From NCBI GenBank assembly GCA_021018815.1, contig JAITYX010000087.1, positions 1,988,001 to 2,052,000 of the forward strand: a DNA stretch of 64,000 nucleotides. Direction: 5' to 3'. Positions 36,840 through 51,509 of this stretch are shown here, one piece after another; within the stretch, counting starts at the first letter, position 1; every line of letters begins with the position of its first letter. This DNA comes from Talinum fruticosum (Eukaryota > Streptophyta > Magnoliopsida > Caryophyllales > Talinaceae). Below the pieces are notes generated by a model, which searched no databases, was not told the DNA's origin, and worked only from the letters and a program-made list of their open reading frames with translations. Made by a program: the position numbers and the translations under genes.

Positions 36840-39800
36840 CAAGTTTTTGTAATCTCCAAACAAGACTCGCTGGATCCTGTTGAAAACACGCACCATTATT
36901 CCTTGCATTCTAGAGACGGTAAACACCGATCGTGATGCATAATATGAAAACCTACCTTGGGATCTTTTGCTTGGTTTTACAAAATGTCTGTTCAACCATG
37001 GCCCTTGAGGTAATATATTCATATATTCTCAAGTTTGCCAATGCATTTTGTAAGATACTTTGACTGACCGCACAATAGAAGAAGAGGTGCTCATGAGTCT
37101 TCTTTGCATTAAAACATAACGGGCAACTTTCCAAGCACCTAAATTTTTCTAGCAATCATTCTATCCTTTGTAGGGAGTCTATCCTTATTTATTCTCCAAA
37201 AGCACAGGCTATGCTTAGGAATATTGTGCCTGCTCCATATCATTTTGGCTTTAGTATCCCTTCCAATATCTCCAAGCATCCATACATAACCACAGGATAT
37301 AGTATACTCCCCATTGGGGTTTGATTCCAATTTGTAGCAAGTATAACTCCGCAACAAAAATGCTTCTAATTTTCATAATTTTCCTCCAATACCAGGATGC
37401 TTGACTCCCAAGCATCTACTGTCCAAATGGATCCCCCTTTTATGTAGATTTTATTGATCCACTTTACCCATAAGCACTATTTATCTCGCTACCAAATACC
37501 ATAAATGCTTTGCTACTCGTTGCTTGGTTCCGGATAGAGCATTTTTGTATACCCGGACACCCTGCTTTCTTTAGCTTAAACACAAAATCCCATGCTACTG
37601 TAGGTATTTTAGTGTACTCGGAACTTTGTCCCTGCAAAAGATTCTTGCAAATGACCTCCACCTTCTTCACCACACCTTTAGGCAAAACAAATAAAGAACT
37701 CCAATATGTATGAAGGGAAAAAGAACGCAATTTATCAATTGTAGTCTCCCTGCATATGATAGATTTTTAGAATTCTAACATTTGATTCTGCACATAATCC
37801 TCTCAATCAATGTATTGCAATCAACTACAAACCACTTTTTAGGGGCTAATGGGACTCCCAAGTACTTCACTAGGAAAGATCCTTTAGTAAAGCCCGTAAT
37901 ATCCATAATTTTGTCTTGTATGTGCTCTAAAACCCCTGTTATGAAAGCTTGGGATTTACTAGCATTTTTATATGGAGGCCTGTTACTTGTGTAAAGTATG
38001 AGACTCCATCCATGAATATTTAAATAGTAGGAATATAGGCCTTATAGAATATCATTAGATCATCTCGCAAAACACAAATTTATAAGCATCATAGATTTAC
38101 ACATGGGATGATACTCGTACGCTTGTTGTACTTGAAAAGCCAAAGTTCTCGACGGATATTCCATTACTATAACAAAAATAAGAGGGGAGACTGGATCTCC
38201 CTATCTTAACCCTTTCTTGCCTTGAAAATGGCCATGGTCTCGTACCATTAATACTTAGTGTGAAGTCTGCAGGTGGTTATGAGAGTGATAATCCACTTGA
38301 TAAATTGAGGGGGAACCTCGACTTAGCCATAAAGCTCTCTATAAAGTCCCATGATATTGAATCATAAGCTATTTTTAGGTCTATTTTGAATAGACATCTT
38401 GCGGACACTTGCTTTCTCCGATAAAGTCTAACCAAGTCTTGGCGGATCATGATATTATGAGCTATAAGTCTTCCTTCCATAAATGTTGATTGGTTTTCAC
38501 TTATAATTGTAGGCAACACAAGTTTCGGTCTCTCACAAATCGGTTTCGAAATACACTTATACGAGTGTATTACAAGCAAGAAATTGGTCTATATTTTGAG
38601 GCATTTGCAGGATTAACGAGTCTTAGGGGTTAGGGATATTCGGTAGCATTCAACTCCCTAGGAAGAACACCCTTTTCGAAGAAACTCTAAATCGCAAGTA
38701 CAAACATCTTCTCCCACTACACTCTAGTTCATCTTGAAAAAACCACTATTATAGCCATCTCGGGGCAAGGCTTTTATAACTAGGAGTAGAAAACAATGCT
38801 TTCCTAATATCCTCTTTTGTAAAAGGTCGGACCAAACTAAGTTGCTTGAGAAATGGATAGACATTCACCCATATGAACAATATTATCTTTAATTCGGCAA
38901 GTAGTCATGATAGGAGTACCTAGGAAATTCTCATAAAATTGGAGGAATTGGATTACTTAATTGTAGTTCCAGTTCCACGAGCCATCATCTTGTTGATAAG
39001 AAGAAATTCTACCATGTTGATGCCTGGTCTTCAAGCTTTCATAGAAAAATTTATCGTTTGAATCTCCCAAATTGAGCCAATTATCCTTGGTCTTCCGTAT
39101 ATAGAAACTTTCTAGTCTTCCCTTAACATGTGTAACTCCTTATAGGCATATTTCTCCCGAGAATATAACTGTTCATTAAGTGGAGAATTTTGAATAGCTA
39201 CCTGAATTTGATTCAACCTCTCTTTTGCCTCGAGCATACTAAATTTGTATATCACCAAACTATTCCTTGTTGAGATTTTTGAGTGGTTTTTGAAGAAGTT
39301 TGAGCTTTCTCATAACCACCTTCAGTGGTTGGGCTATTAAAGGAGCTTGCCATACTTGTGCAATCATCTCGAGCATAGTTGCTACCAGTAGCCCACATAT
39401 CAAAGTGCTTAAATGGTTTTGGGCCACTAAATTCCATCCGAAAGAATGTTATTATATAAGGAAGGTGATCATAAGTAGTCTCCGCCACAAAAACAGTCTC
39501 CGCATCAGGTAATGTATCTATCCAAATTTCATTAACCAATACTCTATCAATTCTGGAGAATATCTTAGAACCGCATTTTTGCTTGTTTGTCCAAGAATAT
39601 TGACAACCTTTCCATTTCATATCCTGAAGGCCAGCATAAAAACACAGCTTTGAAACTCTACAATGTCCCGAATGGTAATTAGTAATCCTCCAATTCTATC
39701 TTCCAAGAATAAGATATGGTTAAAATCTCCCAAAATAACTCAGGGATCCGTAATAAATTTAGATAGGTGATTAATATTCTGCAATAGCTATATCCTATGA

Positions 39801-40196
39801 CCGACTTCATTATAACCATGAACCACTGTTAGGGAGAAGATGTTGTTGCTAAATACATGCCTCACCCTACAATGAACATTCTCGTGCAAGTGGTTTGTAC
39901 TATTTGCACATTAAAGTCCTTCTCTTGCCACATAATCCAAATCCTTCCCCTATCATGATTAGTGTAGTTCACATAATGATTCCATTCAAAAAACCAGCAG
40001 CAACTTTATTAAAATTACGTTCTTGAACCTTAGTTTCCATCAAACATAACAAACCCACCTTATTTTTGTAACAAAAAGATTTAACATCTTTTTGCCTTTT
40101 GAGGCCATTCAGATCCCTAATATTCCAAGTGACAATTTTATCCATGAGGTAAAGGGTGTTCCCCTCCCCTAGATTTTCCACATTTCTATCCTCCAA
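36840..40196 (-). pseudogene. LINE ORF2 (endonuclease, reverse transcriptase, zf-RVT)
   Basis: Endonuclease: KIVTWNIRDLNGLKRQKDVK and LCLMETKV (about 40140-40020), then WKGCQYSWTNKQ, SRIDRVLVN and YDHLPYI (39615-39450), the DHxP-type end. RT: ENQSTFMEGRLIAHNIMI, LVRLYRRK, CLFKIDLKIAYDSISWDF (38500-38330); the FADD box near 38046-38075 is damaged (reads RDDLMIF in one frame). zf-RVT: MIWSRHNIPKHSLCFWRINK, RLPTKDRM (37260-37150), then CPLCFNAKKTHEHLFFYC (37120-37065). Multiple stops and shifts. It would nick target DNA and copy the element RNA in place. Confidence 0.9.
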
Positions 40197-40429
40197 GATC
40201 TCAAATGCTTCTCCAGTAGCCTCCGATTTCTTATAAAAGATATTCAGTCCAACCTCTCGGATATGCCCTTTAACTTCTTAGTTCTCAAAATTGTTTTGAA
40301 CTAGTGCAGATGGAACCACTTGCTCTATTCTTGAACGTTCAGCTTGTTTTCCGACCACTACCCATTCTTGTTGTTGTTGATTTGGAGCAGGTTTTGTATC
40401 TTTTGAGATGACTTTTGGCCTCCATTGTC

Positions 40430-41371
40430 AATTCTCATCCTTTTTTCATTTTTCAGTCTCATGTCCATACTTATGGCATTTACCACACAACACTGGCGCT
40501 CAATCAACCTCAATCTCTTGTGTGATCATCATAACATACTCATTTGCAAAGTGAATATTCTATGAGATAGGTTTCTGAATAGGAACTTCAATTAAAAGTC
40601 TAGCATAACTAGCTTTATGCTTTTCTTGTGTATTCTTGTCAACCATAATTGGTTCACCAAGCAAGCTAGCTAATGTACTTAATGATGACACACTCCAGTA
40701 TTTGATATCCAAATCAAGAAATTTAATCTAGACTGGGATTTGTCTAATTTTCTCTTTCTTGAAATCCTTGTGCCATGGTTTTACAATGAATTATCAAACT
40801 GATAAATGCCATGCTATAGGACTAAGTCCCTCGTATCAATTGAATCAAACCGCACCAAAATTACCCCATTGGCCATCATCACTACCCGATCTATAATGTG
40901 GTCCTTCCAGATTCGTCTGATAAATCCATTCAAGACAGCAAATGGCGGGGATGAACCAAGCACATAACAAACTATTGCAGACTCCCAAAATTGTATTTTA
41001 GGTTCAATATCTTCTAGCTCAATCTTAGTGAAAACGATATCATGCTCCTTTTGGGGTTTAACAAAATTGAGCTTTTGTCCCGCATTTCTTAACTTAGATA
41101 CATAAAAATTTTCCCATATAGAAGGTGGAGGATTATCTGCATCTTCCGTATGAAGGCTTGGTTGCATCGGCATCCTCGGTTGGCTGATGGTTCCATGTCC
41201 ATCATTAGAATTTGCAGCAAGGGTCACAACCGACGTTACTAATTCAGTGGATCTAGAATTACTCACGTTTTCAGAATCTCCATTGGATTGGGGTGGTGGT
41301 GGTGGAGATGGAGAAGGAAGAGGGTTCGAAAAGTGGTGACCAGACCTCTTTGGCCTTCCTCGCTTTGCCAT
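40430..41371 (-). pseudogene. LINE ORF1 (DUF4283-type RNA-binding protein)
   Basis: Opens MAKRGRPKRSGHHF, then a Pro/Ser-rich stretch and the DUF4283-type core: IWENFYVSKL..AGQKLNFV, IVFTKIELEDIEPKIQFWES, IVCYVLGSSPPFAVLNGFI, IDRVVMMANGVILVRFDS. The open frame ends at 40814 (185 residues). Similar coding continues in other frames to a CCHC-like knuckle (VLCGKCHKYGHE) at about 40450-40505. In plant L1 elements this protein binds the element RNA. Confidence 0.8.
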
Positions 41372-41732
41372 GGCGAAAAGAGATTCTCAGTGAAGAAGGT
41401 TCAGAGGCTCTCAATAAAACTTTAAATTTTTTTAATATACTTATAGATTTCTCTAAGTCTTGTCATAGGAAAATAATGTCATTTTTGTCATATTTGATAA
41501 GTAAATATTATTTAATTGTGTCAAAAAAATATTTGTCATTGTGATATACATAAAACCTGAATGATTCAAGTGTCCTTTTACAAATAAAAAATAAGAAATT
41601 GATATAATTTATGTTATGCTGAAATGAAAAGGTTTTGTGTTAGTATTAGAATTAAGTTAAGATACTTGTGACATCAATTTATAATGATATTAAGCTTTTA
41701 TAATCTTGTCACAACATTCATGTTTATTTTTT

Positions 41733-42018
41733 GGTTATTGGATTAAAATAAACTGTATTTTGATGGATGATTACATACCATATTATAACATTAATCATCC
41801 ATGAACTATACTTAAGGGGTATTTATCATACCTAAATCAAACTACTTTTTTGGACAACTTTAAATTAAAATATAATATATAACAGTCCAAAAAATAAGTG
41901 GTACAGATCTAAAAATAATAAATACCTCTAAAGTACAAGTGCACAAATGGTCAATGTTATAATATGGTATGTAATCGTTCAAACCCCCAAAGTATAATTT
42001 ATTTTAAACCAATAACCC
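41733..42018. mobile_element. MITE with about 130-bp inverted repeats
   Basis: Left end GGTTATTGGATTAAAATAAA and right end, inverted, GGGTTATTGGTTTAAAATAA; the arms stay similar through ATTACATACCATATTATAAC to near the centre (about 41875). Flanks share TTATTTTTT (41724-41732 and 42019-42027), a possible 9-bp target duplication, but this is low-complexity. Lies in the DnaJ intron, 85 bp before the last exon. Superfamily possibly Mutator. Confidence 0.65.
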
Positions 42019-42551
42019 TTATTTTTTATGTAAAACTTTTCTTTTATAATAATAGTCAATATTTACTAGTTAATATATACATGATATTATTTCATACATA
42101 CAGGATAATTGTACAAGAAGAAGAATTCGTACAGATAAATGTCAAACCTGGATGGAAGAAAGGAACAAAAATAACATTTGAAGGGAAAGGAGATGAGAAA
42201 CCAGGCTTTTTACGTGCTGATGTAGTTTTCTCGATAGATGAAAAGAGACATCCTTTATTTAAAAGAGTAGGAGAACATGATCTAGAGTTGGAAATTGAGG
42301 TTCCTTTACTAAAAACACTTATCGGTTTTAAAGTATCAGTGCCGCTGTTAGGAGGTGAAAAGATGCTCATGAAAATTGATGATGTGATACATCCAGGTTA
42401 TAAAAAAGTAATTCCTGAACAAGGAATGCCTAAATCTCATGAAGATATGCAAAGAGGTGAATTACGACTCACATTTCTTATAAATTTTCCCCAAGAGTTG
42501 AGTGATGAACAACGTTCAAAAATTTGTAATATTTTAAGAAGTTGTTTTTGA

Positions 42552-43930
42552 TTTTTTATAAGTATTTTGCTTAAATTCTTAAAAATATCTTGTATATTAA
42601 AGTAGAATATGTGACAAAATTACACATTTCTTTGAATCAAATATCTCTATTAGTCGAAAATTCGACCCGCAAAACTTTCATCGTCATAATTTAGAATATA
42701 TCTTACGTAATTGAATATATATTAAGATAATGGAAGAAAATTTTCAGTAGTCCCAAAATTTTATGTTTCCCAAAATTAATATTAACATGGACGTTTAGTA
42801 AATATGATGACTAGATCACGTGAAGACAAAATAAGATTAAAAGTGAAGCATAGAGCAAATAATGCAAAGGAAAATTGACCTTAGGATGTAAAATAAATTT
42901 GTAAAGGATTTGAAAGTTATTTTCGGGATAAAGAGGTGTTACATTAGGGGCATCACTCAATCTCCCCTCTCTCAAATTTCTCTAAAATAATTTTTAAATA
43001 AAAGTAAAAAGTTATTTTATTTTTAAAGCATATTATTTTTTTAAAGAATTTTTATATTTTTCTTTAGATAAAAAATTAATTATTTTTATTATAGATAACT
43101 TTTTAAAGGTTTTTCAATGCTGAAATTATTTAACATTTAACATTTTAGTTTTGTTACTAATTTCTTTTTATTTAAGTATCATTATACATTTCTTTTAGTA
43201 GTTAGAGTATTTGTTAGCATTGCACACAACATATAAATTTATGCATGTTAACCTAGAAGTATATATACAACTTAATAATTCATTAGTTTTTGAAATAATG
43301 AACAATTAAGAATTCATTTAAGATTTGGCCAACTCGATCCCATCAAACAAGAGAAATATAGTAGGGACTCATATTATAAAAATATATTGAAGACAATTTT
43401 AAAAGCTTATAATTATATGATTTTGTAAATGATATTCTGCATAAGAGTTTGTAATCTCATAATTTTGTAATTGATATCCCAGGGTTTACATAGTTAAAAC
43501 ATTAAGTTTGTTATCTTGACCGTACTTCTACGTTATCTAGAGTCATCCATATTGCAAATATGGCTAAACCATACATATCCTCCTCAATTTTTTCTTTTTT
43601 ATCCTTCTGTTTTTTTCACAATCAATGAAAAAAATATACTCAAAAATTAATGAAACTTATACATTAAAACTTTTATATTTTGGTTTCTTTTTAGAAGAAA
43701 CCCCTAAAACAAAGGAATTTAAGGTAAAGATTTACAATTTAGGGTTTAATATTTAGAATATCTCGATTAAAATTCTAGGTTCAAGTTTTGATTTAAGGTA
43801 TAAGGGTTAGGCCTCAAAGTTTAGGGTACGACCAAGATAGTTGGTTGTTCTCTACTTAGCCTAACATTTTAAGGGACTTTGACATTAAGTATCTAGTAGA
43901 GATGTTCCTTTTGTTCAGCTTTCACATCTA
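42552..43930. other. AT-rich intergenic sequence
   Basis: Downstream of the DnaJ pseudogene. No ORF, RNA gene or clear repeat is supported. A run of AGGGTTTA-like short motifs lies at 43740-43830 but without period. Confidence 0.5.
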
Positions 43931-44096
43931 ATCTAATACTATAATTGAAATTTTTTTAAATTGTTACTTGCACCACATTGAATCCCGCCTAAATAACCTC
44001 TCTCAAATTGCTTCCCTCATTTTCATATTCTTTTAAAATTCAAACTAAATTATTTTTATTTTATCAAAAATATCTGAAATATAATTTATGAAAAGA

Positions 44097-44174
<78 letters not shown>

Positions 44175-44664
44175 TACTAAGCATTTATTTAGTACACTTT
44201 TACTAAATATTATTATAAATATTTTTTATAAAAAACTAACCATTGAAAATATTATATGACTAGCAATAATTATGCAGTTATCAAGTTTAAAATTATCATT
44301 CAAATAAAAGTAAACTAACTTAAAAATTAGTCCTTGATAAAAAAAATTTTTTTTAAATTTTTTGGAAGACTATATTCATTTGAATTAGACTGCCAAGGTA
44401 TAATATTTATATTTATGAAAACTTTAATAAAAATGTACTCCTTTATGTGTTCATATAAATTGTATACTTATAAATTATAAATTATATAAATTGTATGATT
44501 ATAAATTATATTTTAGATATTTTTGATAAAATAAAAATAATTTAGTTTGAATTTTAAAAGAATATGAAAAGGAGGGAAGCAATTTGAGAAAGGTTATTTA
44601 GGCGGGATTTAATGTGATGCAAGTAATAATTTTATAAAAAAAAATTTCAATTATAGTATTAGAT
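43931..44664. mobile_element. Foldback MITE, arms about 160 bp, (AT)n centre
   Basis: The left arm starts ATCTAATACTATAATTGAAA (43931) and runs to about 44092; the right arm is its inverse, ending TTTCAATTATAGTATTAGAT (44664). Both arms hold the block ATCCCGCCTAAATAACCTCT or its inverse (one base differs at the start). The centre has a (TA)n run at about 44098-44170. A target duplication is not clear. Confidence 0.75.
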
Positions 44665-45066
44665 TTTTGGCTCCTTTAATGTATGGGCCGATGTTGTTAA
44701 ACCAGTTTGAACAACAAATGTGTATTTTAGAAATGTGTATTCTAGACAAAAAGATAACATGACATCATGTAATGATCATTTTACATTTACTTAAATTGAT
44801 TTCTCGTATGATGGGAACTAAGGCAAAAATGTTTGACTTAAATGATTTATAGACGGCTCAAATAGTGTAAACATTTGACATAATCTTAGAAGAGTTTTGA
44901 TTTAGATGAACTTATCAAAGCACAAGAAAAGGAAGATTGACCAAATCAACTGTTTGATCTAAGTTTAAGGGATAGTTTTCGTTTTTTAAAATTAATTTTC
45001 CTCCTACCAAACAAGGGTAAATATGAATTTAAATCATTTCCTAAATCATTTCCTAAAAAATATTTA
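44665..45066. other. AT-rich intergenic sequence
   Basis: No gene or repeat recognised. Confidence 0.4.
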
Positions 45067-46803
45067 GAGAGGGTAATATGGTGTCCGATTGTATTACCAA
45101 ATTAGAATGTATTACGAGATATAAAGTTACCTTTACATCCTTCCCTTCGCAAGAATTCTCATGTACTCGGATTAATGATAATTAGACCTGGCAAAAATTG
45201 ATCCGATCTGAAAACCAGACTTGAACCTGCCCGAAATTTTTGGGTTTTGGACACAATTTTCTTGACCCAAACCCGAAAATAACCGAACCCGAAAACAGCG
45301 TTAATTATTGGATCAAACCCGACCCAAACCCGTTTGACCCGTTGGGTCAAGGTTATAAAAATAACAATTTTAACTTTGTGACTTGTTGATTGAATGGTTT
45401 ATATCATTATATGATTTTCCTTTCATTTTATCACTCTTTTAGTAATGGCTATTTATTATATCACATCATCCGGAGGGACGTTACATATTTAGTACAATCA
45501 TTTTTACAAAAGAACACTAATACTATTTCATATCTCAACTTCTTTCTCATAAAAAATATTATATACAAAAATTATACATAATTAATTTCAATAAATATGT
45601 ATGGATTCAAATGGTGTGAGATATTAAAATACTAAAAATGCATAAGTTATATTGTTGTATTTTTGATGAAGTAAATATATCTAATCATATCTTAAATAAT
45701 ATATTTTTATTTTTTAGAAATAAGATTACCATAACGATGTAAAATTTTGATGTTTTAATTAAAATAAATTTTAGTTTATTATAAATCTCTAATTCTCATT
45801 TATTTGAAACCGTTTTAATCGTACTTGAACCATAATGCCTAGGATGAGTAATGGTTCGAGTTCAAACAAAATCAAAATTTTCCTACTAAATAAAATAGGG
45901 CGGTTGAGCCTATCCAGGTCAACCCTTTCTTGATGCGTTTTAAAAAGCAGTAAATATACATATAAATATCCTTATTATAATAGAAGACGTAAAATAAAGT
46001 TCGAAACCTTAAACGAATCATTAACATAACAAGTTATTATTATTCCAACCATCATTAGCCTTATTAAAATGGGTCTAGCGTCCAATCCGCTCGACTCAAT
46101 GGGGTATTCACACAAATATTATAATGAAAGTTTTTAATATTTTTTCAGAAAATACAAATACTATACTTTTTTTTTTATTGAATTATGGGCAATTTTAAGC
46201 AAAAATATGTTAAATTGTTACAATTAGAAAAAGAAAAATAATTGATAAAAAGACGCTCATGACCCGTTGTTTTGACCCGAAACCCGTATAACCTGATATA
46301 CGATTACCCATATTTTACCCGAACCCAAAATACACCCGACCCGTATTTTACCCGATTCGAATACACTCGACCTGTATTTAACCCACCCGCCCTAATTGAC
46401 ATGTCTAATGATAACATAGGTAAAACCCTTGAGAAAAGAGCTACCTAATATTCTTTGTACTTACTTTTTTAAAAATATATATAAATGCAAGTGATCATAT
46501 TAGTTTTTATAATTATTATTTTGATGATAACTGATTTTATAAATAGTTATAAATGTTATATTTTACTATAATAACTCTTACATCATAAGAAGAGTCTCCC
46601 TGAGAAAAAGCTTAGGAAATAAATGGATATTATTTATCTTTATTTTTACCTAATTGAGGCTCCTAAAAGATAGCTTGGCATTCAGTTTACCTCATGAATA
46701 TCATTGATAAAAACTTTCTTTCCATTTTGTCAATTTTTCTTTCATTTTTCTTCTCTTACCCCCTTTTTAACTTGTTTTACCCTCCCAAAATATCCTTTGT
46801 TCA
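45067..46803 (+). repeat. Dispersed direct repeat, copy 2 (split)
   Basis: Same sequence and orientation as 33998-34522 (shared TTAGAATGTATTA, CTCTTACATCATAAGAAGAG, GGCTCCTAAAAGATAGCTTG and so on) but interrupted by the element at 45183-46407. Comparison with the uninterrupted copy fixes the insertion point. Confidence 0.8.
45183..46407. mobile_element. Non-autonomous hAT-type element, 1225 bp
   Basis: Ends TAGACCTGGCAA and, inverted, TAGACATGTCAA, the plant hAT terminal form. Flanks ATGATAAT (45175-45182) and ATGATAAC (46408-46415) are an 8-bp target duplication with one change. Subterminal regions are rich in CCCGACCC/GGGTTCGGG-like motifs on both sides. No transposase ORF. The uninterrupted repeat copy at 33998-34522 lacks it. 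Confidence 0.8.
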
Positions 46804-50321
<3,518 letters not shown>

Positions 50322-50323
50322 AT

Positions 50324-50336
50324 TGGTATCGGAGCC
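50324..50336 (+). promoter_or_regulatory. Primer binding site of element D
   Basis: TGGTATCGGAGCC, one base from the canonical initiator tRNA-Met site TGGTATCAGAGCC, two bases after the LTR. Confidence 0.88.
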
Positions 50337-50379
50337 AAACCTTCTCAAAGGATCTAACAATCCCAGGTTTAAAGATTAG

Positions 50380-51480
50380 ATGACTTTTAACTATGGAGAG
50401 TTCGATGAAGGAAGATCTTTCACCGGGCCACCTAAGTTCAAGGGATCAAACTTTGCTCACTAGAAGAAGATCATAGAGTGCTTCATCCAATACTATGATA
50501 AAGAAGTTTAGGATATCATCTGTAATGGCAACTATATTCCCATCAAGATGGATGACACTCATACAATAGCCAAAGTGAAGTCGGAATTCGATGCTGAAGA
50601 GAACGAGAGGCGCAGAAAGAACTTCAAGGCAATGAACATTATGATGTGTGCCATTGATGCGGTTGAATTCAACAGAGTATTCGCTTATGATACTCGCCAA
50701 GGAAGTTTGGGACACACTGGTCACTATTTATGAAGGTACCAGTCAAGTGAGGCGAGGCAAAGATAAGTCGGTATCTCCATAAGTACGAGATGTTCAAGAT
50801 GGAGGCCGATGAGAATATAACTCAGATTTACATCCGCGTCATTGAGATTGTCAACAATCTCAAGTCCCTTGGAAGGAAGATGTCCGATGAAGAGATTATC
50901 GAAAGATTCTAAGGAGACTATTGAAGAAGAGATGGGGTCCTAAGGTGACTCGCCATTGAAGAAGCTTTGAACCTTGCTCAACTAAAGCCGGATGAGCTTA
51001 TTGGGAAACTACTCATCGATGACTTACATATAGAGGGGAAGAATTTGAGGCAAGCACCAAAATAAACATTTCTCTCAAAGCCTCGGAGGAACCTAGTCCA
51101 AGTCCGAGCTCCTCGGATTCTAAAGAAGACCCCATCGCACTTCGGCTTGAGGATTCCGGAAGATGATGAAATAGAAATAATGGCGGAAGAAGCCTAAGCA
51201 AGAGTTCTTTAAGAAGGGCGAAAAAGGTAAATTCTCATCTTCTTCAAATTTAACTTTAACTAAGAACTTTGATTGTTTTGAGTGTAGAAGCAAGGAGCAA
51301 ATAGTCAAGGACTCGTCCAAAGAGAAGAAAATACAGAAAGAAGAAAAAGGCTATGGTAGCTACATGGAGCAATGATGAGTCGAAGAAGATGATGACACGA
51401 GATGATGAGTCAAAGTGTCTCATGGCTCGACAAACTTAGAGGCTGAATCCGAGTAAGAAAATGAAGCATCAAACACTAAG
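50380..51480 (+). pseudogene. Gag of element D
   Basis: Starts at the ATG 50380 (MTFNYGEFDEGRSFTGPPKF) and follows the family gag: KGSNFAH then a stop, KNFKAMNIMMCAIDAVEFNR in 50548-50733, ITQIYIRVIEIVNNLKSLG-like region (50815-50870), WGPKVT near 50935 and a degraded zinc knuckle CFECRSKEQIVKD (about 51275-51315) whose last Cys is altered (TCG). Acidic stretch follows. Several stops and frameshifts. Confidence 0.85.
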
Positions 51481-51509
51481 GAAGTTGATCCTCGGGAGGT
51501 CACTCACAA

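Larger units (their letters stand above)
36657..41414 (-). mobile_element. LINE (L1-type), full length, inactive
   Basis: Minus-strand non-LTR element of 4758 bp with ORF1, ORF2 and a short poly-A tail (poly-T in plus view at 36657-36665). Exact 11-bp flanking duplication TAAAACTTTAA at 36646-36656 and 41415-41425; further T-rich bases are also shared. The 5' UTR is only about 43 bp before the ORF1 ATG. It interrupts the DnaJ intron. Many stops in ORF2 show it is dead. Confidence 0.88.
34530..42551 (+). pseudogene. DnaJ/HSP40 family protein (type II-like), split pseudogene
   Basis: Three exon blocks. About 34530-34664: J domain, reading FSKTASMKDISKACKSLVTR then NHHDKH where the HPD motif is expected; donor GTAAAG follows. 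35120-35569: Ser/Arg-rich linker and start of the C-terminal domain (PIERKLECSLEELCFGAIKK, then VMIIRDVISDVG after a one-base shift at about 35536); donor GTACG at 35570. 42104-42551: substrate-binding domain (FVQINVKPGWKKGTKITFEG, RADVVFSIDEKRHPLFKR, VIHPGYKKVIPEQGMP) to the stop TGA. The exon junction at 35569/42104 keeps phase. Defects: HPD changed to HHD, a frame switch in the linker (35230-35270), the shift at 35536, and a 6.5-kb intron filled with transposons. Introns show it is not a processed copy. The 3' exon alone is still fully open. Confidence 0.85.
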
